Assembly (NCBI RefSeq): GCF_006715305.1
Contig: NZ_VFMY01000001.1
Span: forward strand, 3,472,001-3,536,000
Source: Arthrobacter sp. SLBN-100
Lineage (GTDB): Bacteria > Actinomycetota > Actinomycetes > Actinomycetales > Micrococcaceae
Direction: 5' to 3'
DNA: 64,000 nucleotides
Within the stretch, counting starts at the first letter, position 1, and every line of letters begins with the position of its first letter. Position numbers and translations under genes: made by a program. Of this stretch, positions 33,467 through 41,868 are shown one piece after another. A model generated the notes under the pieces. It saw nothing but the letters and a program-made list of their open reading frames with translations, was not told the DNA's origin and did not search any database.

Positions 33467-34497
33467 GAATCCTGCTCTGGCATGTCCACGGTTCCTGGAC
33501 GGACGCTTTTGTCCGCGGCCGTCATGAGTACCTCCTTCCGGTCCTGCCGGGAGGTGGTGCCTGGGGACTGGGCCGTGCCGGCAGGGACTGGCCGGCGTCA
33601 GTGCGCGAGGTGGACCTGGCGGCACTGGACGCCGACGCCGTTGACGCCGTCGTTCTTCAACGTCCTGAGGAAATCGACGAAGTTGCCCGGCTGCTGGGCC
33701 GGAGGCCGGGTGTTAACCTGCCCGCGGTTTACGTGGAGCACAACACCCCCAAGGGCGACTTTCCGTTAACCCGGCACCCGCTCGCAGACCAGCGGGCCAT
33801 CCCCCTGGTGCACGTCACCCACTTCAACAGGCTGGCGTGGGATAACGGATCCGCCCGCAGCCTGGTGATCGAACACGGGATTCCGGACCCGGGCCAGCTC
33901 TACACGGGAGAGTTGCCGGAGCTGGGCGTGGTGGTGAATGAACCCATCCGCCGCGGACGCGTCACCGGCACGGACCTGTTGCCGGCTTTCGCTTCGGTTG
34001 CCCCGCTCCAGGTCTTCGGCATGAAGACCGACGGCCTCGCGGCCGCCGCGGGAATTGAAGAGTCGCGGCTGACGGCCCGGGGTGACCTCAAGACAAGGGA
34101 ACTGCACCGGGAACTGGCCCGCTGCCGCGTCTATGTACACCCGATGCGGTGGACGTCCCTGGGGTTGTCCCTGCTGGAAGCCATGCACCTGGGAATGCCG
34201 GTGGTTGCCCTGGCCACCACCGAAGCGCCGCGGGCGGTGCCGCCGGAGGCCGGCGCCGTGTCCGCCGATATCGATGAGCTGCTACGCTGCGCTCAGCGGC
34301 TGGTCGCCAATCCGGATGAAGCCCGACGGTGCGGCGTTGCCGCCCGGGAGGCGGCACTGGAACGCTACAGCCTGGGCAGGTTCCAGGACCGCTGGGATGA
34401 GCTCCTCGCGGACCTTGGCGGCCGGCTCCGGCACTCCGACAACGGACGCCTGGAAGAGAAGATCCTTGTTCCGGCGCGAGAGAGGAAGACGCCATGA
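33463..34497 (+). CDS. Glycosyltransferase (GT-B, group 1-like)
   Basis: A 344-residue protein with a GT-B-type C-terminal half: [38 protein letters not shown], matching the EX7E-like nucleotide-sugar site of group 1 glycosyltransferases. The N-terminal half ([39 protein letters not shown]) is conserved in actinobacterial heptose/glycan loci. Donor and acceptor are unknown. ATGA overlaps couple it to the genes on both sides. Confidence 0.82.
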   Translation: MRILLWHVHGSWTDAFVRGRHEYLLPVLPGGGAWGLGRAGRDWPASVREVDLAALDADAVDAVVLQRPEEIDEVARLLGRRPGVNLPAVYVEHNTPKGDFPLTRHPLADQRAIPLVHVTHFNRLAWDNGSARSLVIEHGIPDPGQLYTGELPELGVVVNEPIRRGRVTGTDLLPAFASVAPLQVFGMKTDGLAAAAGIEESRLTARGDLKTRELHRELARCRVYVHPMRWTSLGLSLLEAMHLGMPVVALATTEAPRAVPPEAGAVSADIDELLRCAQRLVANPDEARRCGVAAREAALERYSLGRFQDRWDELLADLGGRLRHSDNGRLEEKILVPARERKTP

Positions 34498-35747
34498 AGA
34501 TCTCCATGATTTCCGAGCACGCCAGTCCGCTGGCGGCGTTGGGCGGAGTGGATGCCGGCGGGCAGAACGTGCACGTTGCCGCGCTGTCCGAAGCACTTGC
34601 CAAGCGGGGCCACCAGGTGACTGTTTACACGCGCCGGGATGCAACGGAGCTTCCGGAGAGGGTCCGTGTGGGCCGCCGGTTCGAGGTGGTGCACGTGGAC
34701 GCGGGACCCGCCCGGCACGTCCCCAAGGACGAGCTGCTGCCCTACATGGGCGAGCTTGCCGACGGTGTGGCAAGGGACTGGAGCCGGCGGGCGCCTGATG
34801 TGGTGCACGGGCATTTCTGGATGTCCGGCGTTGCGGCCCTGGACGCTGCCCGGCGGCCGGAGCAGGGCTACCGCGTTCCCGTCATCCAGACCTTCCACGC
34901 CCTGGGCACGGTCAAGCGGCGGCACCAGGGCTCGGAGGACACCAGTCCGGCCGAACGCCGCTGGCTGGAGCCCGGGGTTGGACGTTCCGTGGACCGGATC
35001 GTTGCCACCTGCTCCGACGAAGTTTTCGAACTCAAAGCCATGGGCATCAACACGGGCAAGATTTCCATTGCACCCTGCGGCGTGGACCTCGGCTTCTTTT
35101 CGGCTGACGGTCCGGCGGCCGCCAGGCAGCGCAAACACCGCATCCTCTCTGTGGGCCGCCTGGTGCCGCGCAAGGGAGTGGACCTGGTGATCCGGGCGCT
35201 GCCCTACCTCCAGGATGCCGGCTTCGACGACGTCGAACTCCTCATTGTGGGCGGCGGCGCAGAGTCGGGTGTGCTCCACGCCGATCCGGAGGTCCGGCGC
35301 CTGCTGGAGCTTGCCGGGGAACTGGGAGTTTCGGACCAGGTGAACCTGCAGGGCCAGGTGTCACGCGGCGAAATGCCCGGCATCTTCCGCAGCGCCGATG
35401 CCGTAGTGTGCGCGCCCTGGTACGAGCCCTTCGGCATCGTCCCGCTCGAGGCCATGGCCTGCGGCGTCCCGGTGGTTGCCGCCGCCGTCGGCGGCCTGCG
35501 GGATACGGTGGTGGACCACGGAACCGGGCTGCACGTGCCGCCCCGGGACCCCGAGGCCATTGCGTCCGCGCTGGCCCTGCTGCTGGAGAACCCCGCGCTG
35601 CGGACGGAACTTGGCAATGCGGGCAAGCGGCGTGCACGGACCAGGTACTCCTGGGACCGGGTGGCGGCCGAAACCGAGAAGGCGTACCAGCTGGCGGTGG
35701 CCGGGGCTGCCGCGGGCGTCGTCCCGATGGAAGGAGCGGCATTGTGA
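34494..35747 (+). CDS. Glycosyltransferase family 4
   Basis: A 417-residue GT4 retaining glycosyltransferase. The N-terminal domain starts [42 protein letters not shown], as in MshA and sucrose-phosphate-synthase-like enzymes. The C-terminal site is [21 protein letters not shown] then [39 protein letters not shown] with the EX7E motif. It probably adds one sugar to the glycan of this locus. It is coupled at both ends by ATGA/GTGA overlaps. Confidence 0.9.
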   Translation: MKISMISEHASPLAALGGVDAGGQNVHVAALSEALAKRGHQVTVYTRRDATELPERVRVGRRFEVVHVDAGPARHVPKDELLPYMGELADGVARDWSRRAPDVVHGHFWMSGVAALDAARRPEQGYRVPVIQTFHALGTVKRRHQGSEDTSPAERRWLEPGVGRSVDRIVATCSDEVFELKAMGINTGKISIAPCGVDLGFFSADGPAAARQRKHRILSVGRLVPRKGVDLVIRALPYLQDAGFDDVELLIVGGGAESGVLHADPEVRRLLELAGELGVSDQVNLQGQVSRGEMPGIFRSADAVVCAPWYEPFGIVPLEAMACGVPVVAAAVGGLRDTVVDHGTGLHVPPRDPEAIASALALLLENPALRTELGNAGKRRARTRYSWDRVAAETEKAYQLAVAGAAAGVVPMEGAAL

Positions 35748-36487
35748 CTGCGGAATGGTCCCTTCGTGAAGCCGATGTACCGGTCCTGGCACGGCCGGCA
35801 CCCCTGCCCGCGGTGCTGCCCGGCGCCACTTTTGTGGATCCGGACAGCGAGGAGGCGGTGCGCACGCACCTGGACAATGTGCTGCCGGCCCTCGATTCGC
35901 TGCGGAGCCAGTCCGGCCGGCTCGCGGCCTGGGGTGTGGAGCTGGCCCAGCGCCTGCTCCGCGGCCAGCGGCTCCTTGCCGCCGGAAACGGCGGTTCAGC
36001 TGCGGAGGCCCAGCACCTCACTGCGGAACTGGTGGGCAGGTTCGACGGCGAACGGGTTCCGTTCTCGGCCATCTCGCTGCACGCGGAGTCCTCGGCGGTG
36101 ACGGCCATCGCCAATGATTACGGCTACGACGACGTCTTCGCCCGCCAGGTGCGCGCCCACGGCCGCTCAGGCGACGTACTGATGCTGCTGTCCACCAGCG
36201 GCAAGAGCCCCAACCTGCTGCGGGCTGCCGGAGCAGCATCACGCCTGAACATCACCACCTGGGCGCTCACGGGAACCGGTCCCAATCCCCTGGCTGACGC
36301 CTGCGACGAGGCGGTCATGATTGAGGCCCTCAACGCGAATGCCCAGGAGGGGCATCTCATCGCGCTGCACGCCGTCTGCCGCGCCTTCGACCTGGAAGTG
36401 GGCCGGCGCGGCGCCGCTGAGGCGCCGGCCTTGACAAACCTCGGCGGCCAAAACCCGGGCCTGCAGAAGCGGGGTGGCGTGGCATGA
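35744..36487 (+). CDS. gmhA: SIS-domain phosphoheptose isomerase-like (GmhA)
   Basis: GmhA converts sedoheptulose 7-phosphate to D-glycero-D-manno-heptose 7-phosphate. The 247-residue protein has the family signature [24 protein letters not shown] (Glu in ELVGRF), then [29 protein letters not shown], and [16 protein letters not shown] with the catalytic histidine. The start is GTG at 35744, overlapping the preceding TGA. An N-terminal extension of about 35 residues is longer than in E. coli GmhA (192 residues in total). Confidence 0.88.
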   Translation: MTAEWSLREADVPVLARPAPLPAVLPGATFVDPDSEEAVRTHLDNVLPALDSLRSQSGRLAAWGVELAQRLLRGQRLLAAGNGGSAAEAQHLTAELVGRFDGERVPFSAISLHAESSAVTAIANDYGYDDVFARQVRAHGRSGDVLMLLSTSGKSPNLLRAAGAASRLNITTWALTGTGPNPLADACDEAVMIEALNANAQEGHLIALHAVCRAFDLEVGRRGAAEAPALTNLGGQNPGLQKRGGVA

Positions 36488-37860
36488 GGATCGTAGTGGT
36501 GGGCGATGTGATGCTGGACGTGGACCTGTCCGGGGAAGCCACACGGCTGAGCCCTGACGCGCCAGTGCCCGTGGTGGACGTGTCCGGCGTCAAGCGCCGT
36601 GCCGGGGGAGCCGGCCTTGTAGCCCGGATGCTTGCCGGGGACAACTGGCCTGTCACGCTGGTGACCGTCCTGGGCGATGACGACGCCGGCCGGCAGCTTG
36701 AAACACACCTCGCCGGAGTGCGGCTCGTCTCAGGTCCCAGTGGTTACCCCTCGCCGGTCAAGACCCGGGTCAGGGCAGGATCGCATCCCGTGGTCCGTTT
36801 TGATCAGGGCTGCGAAAAGACGCCTGTTCCGGAGGTCAGCCCGGCCATGCTCCGGGCGGTGGAGAAAGCCGGCGTGATCATTGTGGCCGATTACGGCCGC
36901 GGCCTGGCGGCCAATCCGCAATTGCGGGAGCTCCTGGCGCGGCTGGCGGATGAGGTGCCCATTGTGTGGGACCCGCACCCTGCCGGGCCGGATCCGGTGC
37001 CGGGAGTCGCCGTCGTCACGCCTAACCTGGCTGAGGCGCAGAAGGCGGTGCAGTCGCGCGGCCGGAAGGAAGCCCGGCCCACCCCCGATTCGGCCGCCGA
37101 GGTGGGCGGGATCCTGCTCGAGGAATGGGGCAGCCGGGCTGTCCTGGTCACCAAGGGCGAACAGGGAGCCGTCCTGTGCCGGCCGGGCCGCAGTGCGGAA
37201 CACGTTCCCGCGCCGAGGGTGGAAGCCGGTGATCCCTGTGGTGCCGGAGACAGGCTTGCTGCCAGCCTTGCAGTGCACCTCCTCGCCGGCCGGGGGCTGG
37301 ACGAAGCCGCCGTGCTGGCTGTCCACGACGCCGCGGACTTCCTGGCCAACGGCGGGGTGTCTGCCCTCCCCGACGCCGAGGAGCCCGCGCCGGTCCAGCC
37401 CCGCATCAGCGATCCCCTGCTGCTGGCCCGCGCCGTGCGCGAAAGCGGCGGCAAGGTGGTGGCCACCGGCGGGTGCTTCGACCTGCTGCATGCCGGGCAC
37501 GTCCGGTCCCTGGCGGCTGCCCGCGAACTGGGGGATTGCCTGATCGTTTGCCTGAACTCGGACGATTCCGTGCGGCGGTTGAAAGGCCCGGAACGGCCCA
37601 TCATCGGCCAGCATGACCGCGCCGAGCTGCTGCTCGCCATGGAGTGCGTGGACGCTGTGATGGTTTTCGACGAAGACACTCCCGAGGCTGCCCTGGAACG
37701 CCTTCGCCCGGACATCTGGGTCAAAGGCGGCGACTACAAGGGCGCCAGCCTGCCGGAAGCTGCCTTGGTGGAGAGGTGGGGCGGACGCTGCGTTACCGTC
37801 CCCTACCACCCTGCACGTTCCACCACCGGCCTGGCCGACGCGCTCGCCAAGGTGAGCTGA
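36484..37860 (+). CDS. Bifunctional heptose kinase/nucleotidylyltransferase, diverged HldE-like (copy 1)
   Basis: A 458-residue fusion of a PfkB/RfaE kinase domain (about 1-300) and a cytidylyltransferase-fold domain (about 320-458). The kinase domain starts VVVGDVMLDVDLSGEATRLSP and has a GAGD motif in DPCGAGDRLAAS. Its substrate loop reads RAGGAGLVARMLAG where HldE enzymes have PGGAANVAMN, so the kinase half is diverged. The transferase half is intact: GGCFDLLHAGHVRSL, LNSDDSVRRLKGPERPI, DIWVKGGDY. Nucleotide (ADP, GDP or CDP) unknown. ATGA overlap with gmhA. Confidence 0.85.
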   Translation: MRIVVVGDVMLDVDLSGEATRLSPDAPVPVVDVSGVKRRAGGAGLVARMLAGDNWPVTLVTVLGDDDAGRQLETHLAGVRLVSGPSGYPSPVKTRVRAGSHPVVRFDQGCEKTPVPEVSPAMLRAVEKAGVIIVADYGRGLAANPQLRELLARLADEVPIVWDPHPAGPDPVPGVAVVTPNLAEAQKAVQSRGRKEARPTPDSAAEVGGILLEEWGSRAVLVTKGEQGAVLCRPGRSAEHVPAPRVEAGDPCGAGDRLAASLAVHLLAGRGLDEAAVLAVHDAADFLANGGVSALPDAEEPAPVQPRISDPLLLARAVRESGGKVVATGGCFDLLHAGHVRSLAAARELGDCLIVCLNSDDSVRRLKGPERPIIGQHDRAELLLAMECVDAVMVFDEDTPEAALERLRPDIWVKGGDYKGASLPEAALVERWGGRCVTVPYHPARSTTGLADALAKVS

Positions 37861-37889
37861 CGGCCCAGCTGAGCCGACCGCCACCGTGA

Positions 37890-37922
37890 GCCCACCGGCC
37901 CGACGTGGGCCGATCAGCCCAC
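37890..37922 (+). promoter_or_regulatory. Mutually exclusive hairpins in the heptose gene string
   Basis: GTGGGC (37905-37910) can pair with GCCCAC on its left (37890-37895) or with an identical GCCCAC on its right (37917-37922). The right-hand hairpin precedes AAAGAAGTTTTGTTTT. This is an attenuator-like layout in the only sizeable gap (97 bp) of the string. Confidence 0.35.
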
Positions 37923-37957
37923 AAAGAAGTTTTGTTTTCCCGATCGAAAGGAACACC

Positions 37958-38659
37958 ATGACTGCAGATTCGAAATCGCCTGGACGCGTGCTCGTCACCG
38001 GAGGTGCCTCCGGACTGGGGGCCGCCGTCGTCGAAGCCGTCCTGAAGGCAGGCGGCACCCCGGTGGTGCTGGACCGGGACATCAGCAACGTGTCCGCGGT
38101 GAAAGCCTTCGAAGTGGACGTCGCGGACCGGCTGGCCGTGGAGGCTGCAGTGAAGGAAGCCGCGGAATCACTCGGCGGGCTCGAGGCTGTGGTGACGGCG
38201 GCAGGCATCGACCGTTGCGGCAAGCTGGCCGACGTCGAGGCCACCGAATGGGAAAAGGTCATCGGGGTCAACCTGATGGGCACCGTCTCTGTGGTGCGGG
38301 CTGCCCTGCCCTACCTCAAGTCCTCCCACGGCCGGGTGGTGACTGTCGCCTCGACGCTGGGCAAGCGTGCCGTGGCCGACGCCACCGCCTACTGCGCGTC
38401 CAAGTTCGGCGTGGTGGGCTTCAGCCACGCGCTGGCTGCGGAAACCGGCGGGGAAATCGGGGTGACCACCATGATCCCGGGCGGCATGAAGACGCGCTTC
38501 TTCGATGACCGCACCGAGCAGTACAAACCGCAGGATGATTCGCGGCTCAACGACCCCAGCAACGTGGCCGAGGCGATTCTTTTTGCGCTGTCCCAGCCCA
38601 CCGGGTGCGAAGTCCGCGAAATGCTGATCTGCCATGAGGAAGAGGGCTCCTGGCCCTAA
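37958..38659 (+). CDS. Short-chain dehydrogenase/reductase
   Basis: A 233-residue classical SDR. Nucleotide motif VTGGASGLGAAVVEA (residues 13-27), TAAGID in place of the usual NNAG, Ser in VTVASTLG and the catalytic YCASK. It is too short to be the extended SDR HldD (ADP-heptose 6-epimerase), so it is not a simple replacement. AAAGGAAC precedes the ATG. Its place in the heptose string suggests it works on the sugar or on a linked alcohol/aldehyde with the next gene. Confidence 0.88.
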   Translation: MTADSKSPGRVLVTGGASGLGAAVVEAVLKAGGTPVVLDRDISNVSAVKAFEVDVADRLAVEAAVKEAAESLGGLEAVVTAAGIDRCGKLADVEATEWEKVIGVNLMGTVSVVRAALPYLKSSHGRVVTVASTLGKRAVADATAYCASKFGVVGFSHALAAETGGEIGVTTMIPGGMKTRFFDDRTEQYKPQDDSRLNDPSNVAEAILFALSQPTGCEVREMLICHEEEGSWP

Positions 38660-38697
38660 GCACAACCACCCATGCCGGAACCGACGGGAGGAACATC

Positions 38698-40209
38698 ATG
38701 CCCAGCATTGCCACGGATACCACTGCACAAGATTCCACTGCACAGGATTCCACTGCAGAAGCGGAAATAACTGACACCAACGGCATCACCATCCGGAACC
38801 CACGGACCGGTGACGTCCTGTGGACCGTACCGGAGGCCGAACCGGACGCGGTGTCGCATGCCGTAGAGGTGGCGCGCCGTGCTGCTGCGGAGTGGGCCTC
38901 CACTGCGCCGGCAGAGCGGGGCGCCGCCCTCCGGAAGGCTGCGAAGGCACTCGAGGCAGCCGCGCAGGAACTTGCCGAGCTGAACTTCAGCGAAACGGGC
39001 CGGCCGGTTGAAGAGTCCGTCGCCGGCATCGGCGCGGGGGTTTCCACCCTGGAGCAGTACGCGGAGCTCGGTCCTGTCCACCGCGGGCACAGCCTGCGGG
39101 GCAACCGGCTCGCCGCCGATTACACCGTGGCCGAGCCCCGCGGTGTCGCGGTCCTCCTGACACCCTGGAATGATCCTGTAGCGGTGGCCTGCGGCCTGAT
39201 CGGTGCCGCACTGGCCACCGGCAACACCGTGGTGCACAAGCCGAGCGAGCGCTGCCCGCGGCTTGGTGAGGCATTGGGGGAGGTGCTCGCACCCGCTTTT
39301 CCGCCTGGCGTTTTCCAGACGGTGTCCGGCGGCGCCGGCGCAGGTGCGCTCCTGGCCCAGTCCGAGGTTGATGTGATCGCGCATGTCGGTTCGAGTGCTT
39401 CCGGTGCGCGGATCGCGAGGGCAGGGGCGCTCACGGGAGCCCACGTCATCCGGGAGAACGGCGGCAACGACCCGCTGCTGGTGGACGGCGACGTTGACCC
39501 CGGGTGGGCAGCCGGGCAGGCCGCGATCGGTGCCTTCAGCAACAGCGGCCAGATCTGCGTGGCAGTGGAGCGGATCTACGTCCATGAGGCCATTGCCGCG
39601 GAATTCTGCACGGCCCTGGAAGCCGAAGCAGCACTTCGTAACAACAGCGGGACCGTCGCGCCGCTGGTGGATCTCCGGATGCGGGACGAGGTCCATTCCC
39701 AGGTGGCTGACGCGCTGCGGCAGGGGGCGCGGGTGGTGGAGGGCGGCGCCCTTCCGGACGGCCCGGGCTCCTTCTACCCGGCCACCGTCCTCCTCGGCTG
39801 CACCGACGAAATGCAGATCATGACCGAGGAAACCTTCGGGCCCGTCGCACCGGTGCAGGTGGTGAAATCGTTCGACGACGGGCTGCGGCTCGCCTGCAGC
39901 GGCAGGTACGGCCTGGCCGCCACAGTCCTGAGCGGCAACATCGCCCACATCCAGCAGGCGGTGGCCGCACTCCCGGTGGGCACCGTCAAGATCAACGAAG
40001 TGTTCGGCGGCGCCCCGGGCGGCGCGGCCCAGCCGCGCGGCGAAAGTGGCGCCGGCTTCGGCTATGGCCCGGAGCTCCTGGACGAGTTCAGCCGCGTGAA
40101 AGTGGTGCACATCGCGGCGCCGCCCGCAGTTTTCGATAGCGCAGCTGCGGATGGCCAGGAGTCCGCAGCTGCCGGGGAAGCCGTGGCTGCGGAGCGGGAC
40201 GAGCCATGA
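38698..40209 (+). CDS. Aldehyde dehydrogenase
   Basis: A 503-residue NAD(P)-dependent ALDH. The catalytic Cys287 lies in FSNSGQICVAVERIYV. The general base Glu253 lies in RENGGNDPLLV, where most members have ELGG. The cofactor region TPWNDPVAVACGLIGAALATGNTVVHKPSE is present. The first residues contain a threefold TAQDST-like repeat from a 15-bp tandem duplication (38716-38759). It is coupled by an ATGA overlap to the next HldE-like gene. The substrate aldehyde is unknown. Confidence 0.9.
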   Translation: MPSIATDTTAQDSTAQDSTAEAEITDTNGITIRNPRTGDVLWTVPEAEPDAVSHAVEVARRAAAEWASTAPAERGAALRKAAKALEAAAQELAELNFSETGRPVEESVAGIGAGVSTLEQYAELGPVHRGHSLRGNRLAADYTVAEPRGVAVLLTPWNDPVAVACGLIGAALATGNTVVHKPSERCPRLGEALGEVLAPAFPPGVFQTVSGGAGAGALLAQSEVDVIAHVGSSASGARIARAGALTGAHVIRENGGNDPLLVDGDVDPGWAAGQAAIGAFSNSGQICVAVERIYVHEAIAAEFCTALEAEAALRNNSGTVAPLVDLRMRDEVHSQVADALRQGARVVEGGALPDGPGSFYPATVLLGCTDEMQIMTEETFGPVAPVQVVKSFDDGLRLACSGRYGLAATVLSGNIAHIQQAVAALPVGTVKINEVFGGAPGGAAQPRGESGAGFGYGPELLDEFSRVKVVHIAAPPAVFDSAAADGQESAAAGEAVAAERDEP

Positions 40210-41819
40210 GCCTCTCGCCCGACAACCTGCCGGTGGACCCTGCAGACGTCCCCGCCCACCCCGAGAACCTGCCGCTGGACCCCGCCCTGGTGGACCCCGC
40301 CCTGGCGGACCTGGGCAGCCAGCGCGCATTGTCGGAGTGGCTCCCCGGCCGGCTGGCAGCAGAAGAACCGGGCATCCTGGTGATCGGCGACCTCATGCTT
40401 GATGGCTGGTGGAGCGGCAGCATCGAACGGCTGTGCCGGGAAGCCCCGGCGCCGGTGGTGGATATCCACGTCCGTGAATCAGTTCCCGGCGGGGCAGCCA
40501 ACACGGCCATGAACCTGGCTGCCCTCGGGGCCCGGGTCTCGGTGGCCGGCATCATCGGAACCGATGACGCCGGCGAGGACCTGCGCAGCCAGCTCGTAGC
40601 GGCAGGCATCGACGTGGCCTACCTGCACAGCCACCCGGACATGGTGACCACCACCAAAATCCGGATCAGCAGCGGCGGGCAGGTGATGCTCCGCCTCGAC
40701 GACTCCGCCACGACGGTGCCGGCCGAGGCGCTGGCCGCACTCGCCGCTTCGGTGCGCGCCGCCGTCGAACGCCAGGACGCGGTGCTGGTGTGCGACTACG
40801 GCAACGGGGTACTCGCCGATCCCGTCCGCAAGGGTTTGATCGAAGCGCTGGGGAAGGCCCCCGTTCCCGGCGGGGACCGTCCGCTGCTGGTGGTCGACTC
40901 CCATGACCCCCGTCCCTGGGCGCCGCTCCGCCCGGACCTGGTAACGCCCAACGCGCAGGAAACCGCGCGGATGCTGGACCTCCGGCTGCCGGACGGCCAG
41001 GAGAGGGTCGACGCGGTCAGCCAGCACGCGGAGGAGTTGCTGGAAGCTACGGGTGCGGGTGCCGTGGTGGTCACCTTGGACCGCGACGGCACGGTGCTGT
41101 TAAGGCCCGACGGCGTGACGCACCGTACCTGGGCCCGCCCGGCAGCCGAGAAGCAGGCTTCCGGGGCCGGCGACACGTTCGTGGCGGCGCTGACGCTGGC
41201 GCGCTCGGCCGGGCTGCCGCTGACGGCGAGCCTGGACCTTGCCCAGTCGGCCGCGGACGTGGTGGTGCACCAGCCGGGCACCTCAGTCTGCAGTACCGGC
41301 CAGCTCAGCCGGTACCTTAAGGCCTTCGCTGACACCGCACTTGGCGCCGATGAACTGGAACGGCAGCTGGAGCTGCACCGGTCCGAGGGCCAGCGAATTG
41401 TCCTCACCAACGGCTGCTTCGACGTGCTGCACAGCGGCCATACCCGCTACCTCAACCAGGCCAAGCAGTTGGGTGACGTCCTGGTGGTGGCGCTGAACAG
41501 TGACGATTCCGTGCGGAAACTCAAGGGTGCCGGCCGGCCGATTAACTCGATGGCGGACCGTGCTGCCGTGGTGGCGGCCCTGAGCTGCGTGGACTACGTG
41601 ACGGTGTTTGACACCCCCACGGCGGCGCCCTTGATCCGGCAGCTCCGGCCCGAGGTCTATGCCAAGGGCGGGGACTACACCCCGGAGATGCTGGCCGAAA
41701 CGCCTGCGGTGGAGGAATACGGCGGCCGCGTGGCCATCCTGGACTACGTGGCCGAGCGGTCCACCACCGCAGTGGTGAAGCGGATCCGCGAGGGCGAAGG
41801 AGCCGTGCCCGGTAACTAA
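40206..41819 (+). CDS. hldE: Bifunctional heptose kinase/nucleotidylyltransferase, canonical HldE-like (copy 2)
   Basis: A 537-residue fusion of RfaE kinase (about 50-370) and nucleotidylyltransferase (about 395-530). The kinase has ILVIGDLMLDGWWSG, the canonical PGGAANTAMNLAALGA and KQASGAGDTFVAALTL. The transferase has TNGCFDVLHSGHTRYL, LNSDDSVRKLKGAGRPIN and EVYAKGGDYTPE. It would make heptose 1,7-bisphosphate and, after GmhB, NDP-heptose. The N-terminal 50 residues are an extension with NLPVDPADV/NLPLDPALV repeats. It closes the string; the stop lies in a 16-bp tandem duplication. Confidence 0.9.
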   Translation: MSLSPDNLPVDPADVPAHPENLPLDPALVDPALADLGSQRALSEWLPGRLAAEEPGILVIGDLMLDGWWSGSIERLCREAPAPVVDIHVRESVPGGAANTAMNLAALGARVSVAGIIGTDDAGEDLRSQLVAAGIDVAYLHSHPDMVTTTKIRISSGGQVMLRLDDSATTVPAEALAALAASVRAAVERQDAVLVCDYGNGVLADPVRKGLIEALGKAPVPGGDRPLLVVDSHDPRPWAPLRPDLVTPNAQETARMLDLRLPDGQERVDAVSQHAEELLEATGAGAVVVTLDRDGTVLLRPDGVTHRTWARPAAEKQASGAGDTFVAALTLARSAGLPLTASLDLAQSAADVVVHQPGTSVCSTGQLSRYLKAFADTALGADELERQLELHRSEGQRIVLTNGCFDVLHSGHTRYLNQAKQLGDVLVVALNSDDSVRKLKGAGRPINSMADRAAVVAALSCVDYVTVFDTPTAAPLIRQLRPEVYAKGGDYTPEMLAETPAVEEYGGRVAILDYVAERSTTAVVKRIREGEGAVPGN

Positions 41820-41844
41820 AGTGCCCGGCAACTAAGGTTGAACC

Positions 41845-41868
41845 ATGAGTGAAGCGTGGCACGGGTAA
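41845..41868 (+). CDS. Seven-codon leader ORF (MSEAWHG)
   Basis: An ATG stands 6 nt after TAAGGT, the leaderless pattern seen at about ten genes here. It opens MSEAWHG and then meets TAA, which overlaps the ATG of the spermidine-synthase-like gene (TAATG). The arrangement suggests termination-reinitiation. A sequencing error that split one gene is the main alternative. Confidence 0.4.
   Translation: MSEAWHG

Noticed and set aside
37958..38659. HldD, the ADP-heptose 6-epimerase missing from the heptose string
   Set aside because: The protein is a 233-residue classical SDR with YCASK, whereas HldD is an extended SDR of about 310 residues.
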